Shown here piece after piece: positions 1 to 7,800 of a stretch of 14,795 nucleotides of DNA; within the stretch, counting starts at the first letter, position 1, and the number at the start of each line of letters is the position of its first letter. The stretch is from an uncultured Kiritimatiellota bacterium. Lineage in GTDB: Bacteria > Verrucomicrobiota > Kiritimatiellia > RFP12 > UBA1067. The DNA is taken from positions 1 through 14,795 of the forward strand of contig CAKTZA010000077.1 in NCBI GenBank assembly GCA_934635045.1. The letters run 5' to 3'. The notes below the pieces were generated by a model. The model saw nothing but the letters and a program-made list of their open reading frames with translations. It did not search any database and was not told the origin of the DNA. The position numbers and the translations under genes were made by a program.

Positions 1-936
1 CTCTGGCTCAACGGGCGGGAGATCTTCCTCAAGGGCGTCAACCGCCACGAGCAGTGCCCGGAGGGCGGCGCGACGACAAGCGAGTCGCAGATGGTGCGCG
101 ACATCCAGATCCTCAAGTCGCTCAACGCGAACTTCGTGCGGGGCGCGCACTACCAGCAGGCGCCGCGCTTCCTCGACCTCTGCGACGAGTACGGCCTGCT
201 CGTCTGGGAGGAGTCGCTCGGCTGGGGCAACGGGCAGAAGTACACGAAGGAGGGGACGATCGAGGAGCTGAAGGACCCTGACTTCGTCGCCCAGCAGGTC
301 AGGCAGACGCGCGAGATGGTGCGCACGAGCTTCAACCACCCCTCGGTCGTCATCTTCTCGTTCCTCAACGAGTGCGGCAGCGACAGGCCGGAGTGCAAGG
401 CGCTCGTCGACACGCTCATCGACACGATCCGGGCGGAGGACTCGGGGCGGCTCGTCACGTTCGCCTGCAACGTGATCGACACGGACATCTGCAACGAGAG
501 GACCGACCTCGTCGCCATCAACGCCTATCCGGGCACGATCCCGATGAACCCGGGCGACGCGGCCGAGCTCCGCCGGCAGGTCTTCGCGCGGTTCGACAGC
601 GCGGCGAAGCGGTTCCGCGACCTCTACCCCGACAAGCCCATCATGGTCTCGGAGTCGGGCTGCGGCGCGTTCTACGGTCGGCACGACCCGTTCGCGTCCA
701 ACGGCAGCGAGGAGTTCCAGGACGAGTACCTGACGGACATCCTCGACGCGCTCTGGGGGAACCCCGACTACGTGGGCTACTCGATCTGGCAGTTCGCGGA
801 GACGCAGACGCACCACCGCAACTGCGGGCGGAAGGCGGGCCGGATGCTCGGCATGTCGATCGCGGGCATCGTCGACGAGCAGCGCCGGCCCAAGAAGGCC
901 TGCGAGACGGTGAAGCGCTACTTCTCGCAGAAATAA
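1..936 (+). CDS. Glycoside hydrolase family 2, C-terminal catalytic domain (5'-truncated)
   Basis: The reading frame is open from base 1, so the start and the N-terminal sugar-binding and immunoglobulin-like domains lie upstream. The visible 311 residues are a GH2 TIM barrel. It opens with the family signature (LKGVNRHEQ, then ILKSLNANFVRGAHYQQ and YGLLVWEE). The expected acid/base Glu follows in SFLNECGSD (residue 124 of the visible part), and the nucleophile Glu in VSESGCG (residue 218). Their 94-residue spacing is close to that of E. coli beta-glucuronidase. The protein ends right after the barrel (SIWQFAETQTHH, then RRPKKACETVKRYF), as beta-glucuronidases do and unlike long LacZ proteins. 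This supports a retaining beta-glycosidase, with glucuronidase or galactosidase the leading options. The substrate cannot be settled without the N-terminus. No terminator is evident after the stop. Confidence 0.93.
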   Translation, partial: LWLNGREIFLKGVNRHEQCPEGGATTSESQMVRDIQILKSLNANFVRGAHYQQAPRFLDLCDEYGLLVWEESLGWGNGQKYTKEGTIEELKDPDFVAQQVRQTREMVRTSFNHPSVVIFSFLNECGSDRPECKALVDTLIDTIRAEDSGRLVTFACNVIDTDICNERTDLVAINAYPGTIPMNPGDAAELRRQVFARFDSAAKRFRDLYPDKPIMVSESGCGAFYGRHDPFASNGSEEFQDEYLTDILDALWGNPDYVGYSIWQFAETQTHHRNCGRKAGRMLGMSIAGIVDEQRRPKKACETVKRYFSQK

Positions 937-985
937 AACGCATGTCACGCCTTTCGGCAGCTACATTTGGCGCGACCGCACGCAT

Positions 986-1015
986 TTGATGGAGCGGACG
1001 GAGATTTGGTATAAT
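986..1015 (+). promoter_or_regulatory. Extended -10 sigma70-type promoter for the qmcA-led gene run
   Basis: A perfect TATAAT lies at 1010-1015, preceded by TG at 1007-1008 (an extended -10, TGGTATAAT). TTGATG at 986-991 matches 4 of 6 bases of the -35 consensus, with an 18-bp spacer. Initiation would fall near 1021-1023, giving a leader of about 32 bases before the ATG at 1055. It is the only convincing promoter in the window, in the only gap of more than 100 bases. The following genes to 9137 are separated by 7, 15 and 36 bases and could share it. Confidence 0.8.
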
Positions 1016-1040
1016 GCTCATCATTATTCACCGACACAAA

Positions 1041-1045
1041 AAGGA
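1041..1045 (+). promoter_or_regulatory. Ribosome binding site fixing the qmcA start
   Basis: AAGGA lies 9 bases before the ATG at 1055. The in-frame ATG at 986 overlaps the -35 element and precedes the expected transcription start, so it cannot be used from this promoter. The 1055 start also gives a 305-residue protein that begins with its membrane anchor. Confidence 0.8.
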
Positions 1046-1054
1046 AAAAACACC

Positions 1055-1972
1055 ATGGGAGCGCTCATCTTCTTCGGCCTTGTGGCCCTCATCATTCTCG
1101 TCGCCATCCTGAAGACGGCCATCGTCGTCCCGCAGAAGACGGCGTTCATCGTCGAACGCCTCGGCAAGTACAGCTGCACACTCGACGCCGGCTTCCACAT
1201 CCTCATCCCGTTCATCGACCGCATCGCCTACCGGCACACGCTGAAGGAGCAGGCGATCGACGTGCCGCCGCAGGAGTGCATCACGAAGGACAACATCGCC
1301 GTCTCGGTGGACGGCATCCTCTACGTGCAGGTGATGGATCCGGTGAAGGCCTCCTACGGCATCGGCAACTACCTCTTCGCGACGACGCAGCTCGCGCAGA
1401 CGACGATGCGCTCCGAGATGGGCAAGCTCGACCTCGACCGCAGCTTCGAGGAGCGCACGTCCATCAACGCGGCGATCGTCTCGGCCGTCGACAAGGCGAG
1501 CGACCCGTGGGGCATCAAGGTCACGCGCTACGAGATCAAGAACATCACGCCGCCGCAGACGATCCGCGACGCGATGGAGAAGCAGATGCGCGCCGAGCGC
1601 GAGAAGCGCGCGATGATCGCCGAGTCGGAGGGCGAGCGCCAGTCGAAGATCAACCGCGCCGAGGGCGAGCGGGCGCAGGCGATTGCGCTGTCGGAGGGCG
1701 AGCGCGCCCGCCGCATCAACGAGGCGGAGGGCAAGGCGCAGGAGATCCTGCTCGTCGCGGAGGCGCAGGCGACGGGCATCCGCAAGGTGGCCGAGGCCAT
1801 CGGCGGGAAGGGCGGGCTGGAGTCCGTCAACATGCAGCTCGCCCAGCAGTACCTGACGCAGTTCGGCAACCTCGCGAAGGCGAACAACACGATGATCATC
1901 CCGTCCAACCTCGCGGACGTCGCGGGCGTCCTCAAGGCCTGCACGAGCGTCGTGAAGAAGATCGAGGGCTGA
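1055..1972 (+). CDS. qmcA: SPFH/Band 7 membrane protein, QmcA-like paraslipin
   Basis: This 305-residue protein matches the length and layout of E. coli QmcA. An N-terminal membrane segment (residues 2-25, ALIFFGLVALIILVAI) is followed by the SPFH domain (about 25-185: VPQKTAFIVERLGKY, NPWGIK-like DPWGIKVTRYEIKNITPP, QMRAEREKRA). Next comes a charged coiled coil (about 178-235) and a conserved tail (NMQLAQQYLTQF). The coiled coil contains four 11-residue repeats of the form I-x-x-x-EGER (188-231). SPFH proteins oligomerise in the membrane as scaffolds for microdomains and proteases; the exact role here is unknown. QmcA relatives are often paired with an NfeD-type protein, but none is adjacent. 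It leads a run of closely spaced genes behind the promoter at 986-1015 and stops 7 bases before tyrA. The family call is firm; the symbol is by similarity of length and motifs recalled from the E. coli protein. Confidence 0.92.
   Translation: MGALIFFGLVALIILVAILKTAIVVPQKTAFIVERLGKYSCTLDAGFHILIPFIDRIAYRHTLKEQAIDVPPQECITKDNIAVSVDGILYVQVMDPVKASYGIGNYLFATTQLAQTTMRSEMGKLDLDRSFEERTSINAAIVSAVDKASDPWGIKVTRYEIKNITPPQTIRDAMEKQMRAEREKRAMIAESEGERQSKINRAEGERAQAIALSEGERARRINEAEGKAQEILLVAEAQATGIRKVAEAIGGKGGLESVNMQLAQQYLTQFGNLAKANNTMIIPSNLADVAGVLKACTSVVKKIEG
1616..1747 (+). repeat. Four hendecad (11-residue) repeats in the QmcA-like coiled coil
   Basis: Residues 188-231 divide into four units of exactly 11 residues: IAESEGERQSK, INRAEGERAQA, IALSEGERARR and INEAEGKAQEI. 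The DNA repeats the core gagggcgagcg at a 33-base period. Hendecad periodicity fits the long right-handed or straight helices known in SPFH oligomers. Confidence 0.85.
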
Positions 1973-1979
1973 TCGCCTG

Positions 1980-3098
1980 ATGGAAGACGCGCCGAAGACG
2001 CTGGAAGCGGTGCGCGCCGAGATCGACGCGGTCGACCGCGCGCTCGTGCCGCTCGTCATCCGCCGCCTGCGGGCCGTCCGCGACATCGCCGAGGCGAAGC
2101 GCGCGACGGGCCGTGCGGTCTATGACCCCGTGCGCGAGGAGGCGATCCTCGACGCGGCCGGCGAGGCGGCGGGCGACGACTTCTCGGACGAGGTGAAGAC
2201 GGTCTTCCGCACGCTCTTCGACGTCGCGAAGTCGCGCCAGCGCGCGCAGCTCGCGAACACGGCGAAGGCCGGCGACCTCACGCTCGCCATCGTCGGGATG
2301 GGCCTCATCGGCGGCTCGGTCTACAAGGCCGCGCGGCGGGCCGGGTACGAAACTATTGCGCTGCACCACGGCGAAAGCGAAGGGCTCTCCCAGGCGGACG
2401 TCGTGCTCGTCTGCCTGCCACCCGAAGTCATCGTGCCGTGGATCCGCGAACATGCCGCCCAGTTCAGGCGCGGCGCGACGGTCATCGACATCTGCGGCGT
2501 GAAGACGGAGATCTGCCGCGCGCTCGCGCAGCTGCCCAAGGACGGCTGGCGGTTCGTCGGCGGGCACCCGATGGCGGGCAAGGAGGTGACGGGGTTCGCG
2601 AACTCGACCGCCGACCTCTTCCTCGGCAAGTCGATGGTGCTGTGTCCGCCGGAGCCGAACGCGGACGTGTCCGCGTTGGAGCGGCTTTTCCTGTCGCTCG
2701 GCTTTGCGCAGGTCGTCGTCACGACGCCCGCGAAGCACGACGAGATGATCGCCTTCACGAGCCAGCTCGGCCACGTCATCGCCTCGGCCTACGCACAGGA
2801 TCCGCGCGTCGCGGAATCCGTCGGCTTTTCGGCGGGCAGCTTCGCGAACATGTCGCGCATCGCGACAATCGACCCGGAGACGTGGGCGGCGCTCTATCTC
2901 GCCGACCGCGACGCGCTGCTGGCGGCGCTGGACGGCTTCATGGAGCGCCTCGGCGCGTTCCGCCGCGCGCTGGACGCGCGGGACGCGGCGGCGCTGAAGG
3001 CGTTCATCGCCGCCGGGGCGGCGGCCAAGCGCGAGGAGCTGGCGCGGGCGCGGGAACGGCTGGCGACACGGCTTTTTGACCAACACACGAAAACCTAA
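1980..3098 (+). CDS. tyrA: Bifunctional chorismate mutase / prephenate dehydrogenase (TyrA)
   Basis: This 372-residue fusion has the same order and length as E. coli TyrA (373). Residues 1-91 are an AroQ-type chorismate mutase. Six active-site positions of the PheA mutase domain are matched at a constant +1 offset: R12, R29, K40, D49, R52 and E53. The seventh (Gln88 in PheA) is not clear; Q87 and Q90 lie nearby. From about residue 100 a Rossmann fold follows (GMGLIGGS, 106-113), then the dehydrogenase core with catalytic His196 in GGHPMAGKEVTG. The stretch between the second and third beta strands is short (LHHGESEGLSQADVVLV). The enzyme converts chorismate to prephenate and then to 4-hydroxyphenylpyruvate, the tyrosine branch, in the cytoplasm. 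The start is the first ATG, 7 bases after qmcA, with GAGGG at 1964-1968 inside the qmcA end, suggesting translational coupling. Confidence 0.94.
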   Translation: MEDAPKTLEAVRAEIDAVDRALVPLVIRRLRAVRDIAEAKRATGRAVYDPVREEAILDAAGEAAGDDFSDEVKTVFRTLFDVAKSRQRAQLANTAKAGDLTLAIVGMGLIGGSVYKAARRAGYETIALHHGESEGLSQADVVLVCLPPEVIVPWIREHAAQFRRGATVIDICGVKTEICRALAQLPKDGWRFVGGHPMAGKEVTGFANSTADLFLGKSMVLCPPEPNADVSALERLFLSLGFAQVVVTTPAKHDEMIAFTSQLGHVIASAYAQDPRVAESVGFSAGSFANMSRIATIDPETWAALYLADRDALLAALDGFMERLGAFRRALDARDAAALKAFIAAGAAAKREELARARERLATRLFDQHTKT

Positions 3099-3113
3099 AG
3101 AAAGGAACCAAAC

Positions 3114-4859
3114 ATGAAGAAACTGTTGTTTACGGGGCTTCTGCTTGTCGCCGCAGGCGTGGCCTTCGCCGTCTCGGACTGGCGGCACGGCGTGCGCGAG
3201 CCGCTGTGGCCAGAGGGGAAGATTCCCGACTTCCAGCCGCACCAGGTCGGCGCGATGACGGACGAGGCGAAGGACGCGGACTTCCTCGCGTCGCCGCAGC
3301 GGCAGATGCCGTACCTCGAGTGGTTCGAGGCCCCGGCGAATCCGAACGGCGCGTGCATGATCCTCGTCTCGGGCGGCAGCTACCAGGTCTGCTGCGACGT
3401 CGGGCTCATCAAGCTCTGGAAGGAGACGTTCACGAAGCTTGGCTACCAGACGGTGAATCTCGTCTACCGCACGCCGCGCCCGAAAGGCCTGCCCGTCTAC
3501 CAGACGGCGTGGGAAGACGGCCAGCGCGCCGTCCGGCTTGTCCGCTCCCAGGCGGCGCAGCGCGGCTTCGATCCGGAGAAGATCGGCGTCATCGGCATGT
3601 CGGCGGGCGGCCACCTCGTGACGATGCTCGCGACGAGCGCGCTCACGCCCGCGTATGAGAAGGTCGACGCGCGCGACGACCTGCCGTGCCACGTCAATGT
3701 CGCGATCGCGAACGCGCCCGCCTACAACACGCTCGGCGCGGCGAACGGCGACGCGCGGCCGCAGGACGGCACGACGGTCGTCCCGACGATCAACCCCTGC
3801 TTCAAGTTCGACGCGAAGACGTGTCCGATCACCTTCCAGCACGGCGCGAACGACGTCTACACGCCGAACGGCTCGACGCTCTGCTACCGCGAGCTCCGCA
3901 AGCGGAAGATTCCGACGGAGCTGCACCTCTACGCCGACAAGGGGCACGGCGCGTTCGGCCTCGACCGCGCGGTCGAGTTCCTGAACCAGATCGAGTTCGC
4001 GTCGAAGCTCGCGCCGGAGGTCGATCTCATGAGCCGCTACGCGAGCGACGCGGCGCGCGGCGCCTACGAGAAGGAGAACGTCTGGCCGGAGGGGAAGATG
4101 CCCGACGTGCGGACGAACCAGTGCACGCCGTATCTCGAATGGCACCTGCCGAAGGAACTGAAGACAAAGGCGATCCAGATCGTCTATTCGGGCGGCGGCT
4201 ACGGCGGCAACGCGCCGGACGGCTTCGAGGTCGCGCCGATGCGCCGCTACCTGAACGAGAAGGGCATGGCGGTCGTCACGATGAAGTACCGCACGCCGCG
4301 TCCGGCGGGGCTGCCGAAGCACCAGACGGCGTGGGAAGACCTCCAGCGCGCGATTCGCATCGTCCGCGCCAAGGCCCCGTCGAAGGGGCTCGACCCGAAC
4401 CGCATCGGCATCATGGGCTCGTCGGCGGGCGGGCACCTCACGCTCATGGGCGCGACGAGCTCGCGCATGCGGGCCTATGCGACGATCGACGCGCTCGACG
4501 ACGTTCCCTGCAAGGTGCAGTGGGCGATCGCGATCTATCCGGCGTATGCGCTGACGGACGGGCTTGACCGGCTCAACACGACGGGCGGCAACGACGATTC
4601 GGCCGTTCTCGCGCCGGAACTTCTCTTTGACATGGACACGCCGCCGACGCTCTTCATCCACGGCGATGCGGACGGCTGGGCGGCGATGAACTCGGTGAAG
4701 GCGTGGGAGCAGATGCGCCGGATGAGCGTGCAGAGCGAACTCCACACGCTCGCGCTCCGCAACCACTGCTTCCAGCGCAAGGCGTCGCCCGGCACGGGCA
4801 GCTACACGTGGATGGATCGCGCGTGGGAGTTCCTCACGGCGAAGGGCTTCAACAGGTAA
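3114..4859 (+). CDS. Secreted tandem alpha/beta-hydrolase, acetyl-xylan-esterase-like (two catalytic domains)
   Basis: This 581-residue protein has a Sec signal peptide (MKKLLFTGLLLVAAGVAFA, predicted cut after A19). Two homologous alpha/beta-hydrolase domains follow, each opened by the same phrase (LWPEGKIPDF at 31-40, VWPEGKMPDV at 323-332). Domain 1 has an oxyanion strand SGGSY, nucleophile Ser163 (GMSAGGH), Asp247 (HGANDVY) and His278 (KGHGAFG). Domain 2 has SGGGY, Ser437 (GSSAGGH), Asp520 (HGDADGW) and His551 (LRNHCF). Both triads look complete. The family (Aes/BD-FAE-like) removes acetyl or related esters from sugars and polysaccharides. Together with the glycosidase at the window start, this suggests extracytoplasmic glycan processing (inference). 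AAAGGA at 3101-3106, 7 bases before the ATG, supports the start. Some of these proteins are annotated simply as lipase or prolyl-oligopeptidase-like. Confidence 0.9.
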   Translation: MKKLLFTGLLLVAAGVAFAVSDWRHGVREPLWPEGKIPDFQPHQVGAMTDEAKDADFLASPQRQMPYLEWFEAPANPNGACMILVSGGSYQVCCDVGLIKLWKETFTKLGYQTVNLVYRTPRPKGLPVYQTAWEDGQRAVRLVRSQAAQRGFDPEKIGVIGMSAGGHLVTMLATSALTPAYEKVDARDDLPCHVNVAIANAPAYNTLGAANGDARPQDGTTVVPTINPCFKFDAKTCPITFQHGANDVYTPNGSTLCYRELRKRKIPTELHLYADKGHGAFGLDRAVEFLNQIEFASKLAPEVDLMSRYASDAARGAYEKENVWPEGKMPDVRTNQCTPYLEWHLPKELKTKAIQIVYSGGGYGGNAPDGFEVAPMRRYLNEKGMAVVTMKYRTPRPAGLPKHQTAWEDLQRAIRIVRAKAPSKGLDPNRIGIMGSSAGGHLTLMGATSSRMRAYATIDALDDVPCKVQWAIAIYPAYALTDGLDRLNTTGGNDDSAVLAPELLFDMDTPPTLFIHGDADGWAAMNSVKAWEQMRRMSVQSELHTLALRNHCFQRKASPGTGSYTWMDRAWEFLTAKGFNR

Positions 4860-4895
4860 GGCCGCCGTTCCGCAAGGCCGCATCCGCACGCGCCC

Positions 4896-7800
4896 ATGTC
4901 CGACTTCGTACACCTTCACCTGCACACGACCTATTCGCTCCTTGACGGGCAGTGCCAGATCGTGCCGCTCGTGAAGAAGGCGCGCGCCCTCGGCATGCCC
5001 GCCCTCGCCGTGACGGACCACGGCAACCTCTTCGCCCTCAAGAGCTTCTACGACGAGTGCCGCTCGAACAAGGCGAAGACCTACGGCGACCTGGCGGACG
5101 TGCACGTCAAGCCCATCCTCGGCTGCGAGGCCTACGTCACCTCGACGGGCGACTACCGGACGCGCGACAAGTCGGAATACCGCCACCACCTCTGTCTCCA
5201 CGCGATGAACCTGACGGGCTACCACAACCTCGTCAAGCTCATCAGCGAAGCGCACATCAACGGCTTCTACATGCGCCCGCGCATCGACCATGCGCTCCTC
5301 GAGAAGTACCACGAGGGCCTGCACTGCTCGGCGGCGTGCATCGCCGGCGAGGTCGCGCGCGCGATTGACCAGGGCCGCATGGACGAGGCCGAGCGCGTCG
5401 CGAAGTGGTACAAGGGGCTCTTCGGCGAGAACTACTCGCTGGAGGTCATGCTCCACAAGGCCACGAAGTCGGGGCCGGACATCCCGCTTTCGGCGCAGAA
5501 CGAGTTCGTCGACCTCTACCAGCGGCAGCTGAAGATCGTCAAGGGGATGCTGGAACTGGGCAAGAAGCTCGACATCCGCGTCATCGCGACGAACGACGTG
5601 CACTTCCTCGACGCGGCGGACGACGATTCGCACGACGTGCTGCTCGCGCTCTCGACGGGCAAGAAGATGTCCGACGAGAAGCGCATGATCTACTCGGGCC
5701 AGGAGTACTTCAAGACCGAGGAGGAGATGCGCGCTCTCTTCGCGGAGAACCCGGAGCTCATCGCGAACACGAAGGAGGTCGCCGACCGCATCGAGGAATA
5801 CGAGCTCGACTCGCCGCCGATCATGCCGAAGTTCGCGATTCCCGTCTCGTTCGGCACGGAGGAGGGCTACGCGAAGGAATTCGACGAGGAGAGGCTGAAG
5901 GCCGAGTTCAACGTCCAGAAGCCGAACAACTTCGACCGCCTCGGCGGCTACGACAAGGTGCTGCGCATCAAGTTCGAGGCGGACTACCTCGCCGAGCTCG
6001 TCTGGAAGGGCGCGGCGATCCGCTGGGGCGACAAGGACGGGAAGATTCCGGACGACGTGCGCGAGCGCGTGCAGTTCGAGCTCGACACGATCAAGCTGAT
6101 GGGCTTTCCCGGCTACTTCCTCATCGTGCGCGACTACATCCGCGCGGCGCGCGAGGAGTGCGGCGTCTGGGTGGGGCCGGGGCGCGGCTCGGCGGCCGGC
6201 TCGGCCGTCGCGTACGCGCTCTGGATCACGAACGTCGATCCGCTCAAGTACGACCTCCTGTTCGAGCGGTTCCTCAACCCCGACCGCATCTCGATGCCGG
6301 ATATCGACGTCGACTTCGACGACGCGGGGCGCGAGCGCGTGCTCGACTACGTGACGCGCAAGTACGGCGCCGACCACGTCGCGCACATCGTGACGTTCGG
6401 CCAGATGGCGGCGAAGTCGGCGATCAAGGACGTCGGGCGCGTGATGGACTATCCGCTCGCCGACACGAACAAGCTCGCCTCCTACGTGCCGGACACGCCG
6501 AAGATCAGCTTCAAGAAGGCCATGTCCACGACGGACAAGGACGGGGCGCCGAACAAGGACTACTCGCCGGACCTGGTTTCCGCGTTCAACTCCGAAGACC
6601 CCGTCGTCCACAAGCTCATGGAGCGCGCGGGGCGGCTCGAGGGCTGCATCCGCCAGCCGGGCGTCCACGCCTGCGGCGTCATCATCTCGCGCGACCCGAT
6701 TGCCGAGACACTGCCCGTCATGCCGACGCCGGAAAAGGGAGGCAAGGGCAAAGGAAAAAGTGAGAAGGAAGAAGGAAAAGGTTCGGAGGACAAGCTTCTC
6801 ACGACCCAGTACGACGGGCACTTCGTCGAGCCGGTCGGCCTCCTGAAGATGGACTTCCTCGGCCTCAAGACGCTGACGGTCGAGAAGGAGTGCGTCGCGC
6901 TCCTGGGCAAGGACAACCCGCGCGTGCCTGCGGCGATCCGCAACGCCGACGGCGAGCTGGACACGGACAAGATCCCGGACGACGACAAGGAGACGTACGC
7001 GCTCTTCAGCCGCGGCGAGACGACGGGCCTCTTCCAGTTCGAGTCGCCGGGCATGAAGAAGTGGCTTATCGCGCTGCAGCCCGAACGCCTCACCGACCTC
7101 GTCGCCATGAACGCGCTCTACCGTCCGGGGCCGATGGACTACATCCCGACGTTCGTCGCGCGCAAGCAGGGCGACGAGCCGGTCACGTACGACCACCCGG
7201 AGATGGAGGGGCGCCTGAAGGACACGTACGGCGTCACGGTCTATCAGGAGCAGGTGATGCTGCTCTCGCGCGACCTCGCGGGCTTCACGCGCGGCGAGTC
7301 GGACAAGCTCCGCAAGGCGATGGGCAAGAAGCTCATGGACATCATGAACGAGCTCAAGGCGAAGTTCGTGAAGGGGTGTCTGGCGAATCCGAAGTTCCGC
7401 GTCGGCAAGTGGGCGGACGAGGCCGAGGCGACGAAGCTCATCGAGAAGATCTGGAAGGACTGGGAGGCTTTCGCCTCGTATGCGTTCAACAAGTCCCACG
7501 CCGTGTGCTACGCCTGGGTCGCCTATCAGACGGGCTACCTGAAGGCGCACTATCCGGCCGAGTTCATGTGCGCGCAGATCTCGTCCGAAATCGGCAACTT
7601 CGACAAGCTTCCCGGCTTTGTCGCCGAGGCGCGCGACATCGGGCTGGAGCTCTTGCTTCCGGACGTGAACGAGTCGGGCGCGCGGTTCGTGCCGGCGAAG
7701 GGCTCGAAGGGCATCCGCTACGGCCTCGGCGGCATCAAGGGCGTCGGCAGCGCGGCGGCGGAGGCGATTGTCGCCGAGCGCGCGGCGAACGGGCCGTACA

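Noticed and set aside
937..985. Terminator after the GH2 gene
   Set aside because: I found no stable stem followed by T residues in this stretch.
986..1054. Upstream ATG giving a 23-residue extension of the SPFH protein
   Set aside because: It lies on the -35 element and upstream of the expected transcription start. The extension has no membrane-anchor character, and the ATG at 1055 has a good ribosome binding site and the normal QmcA length.
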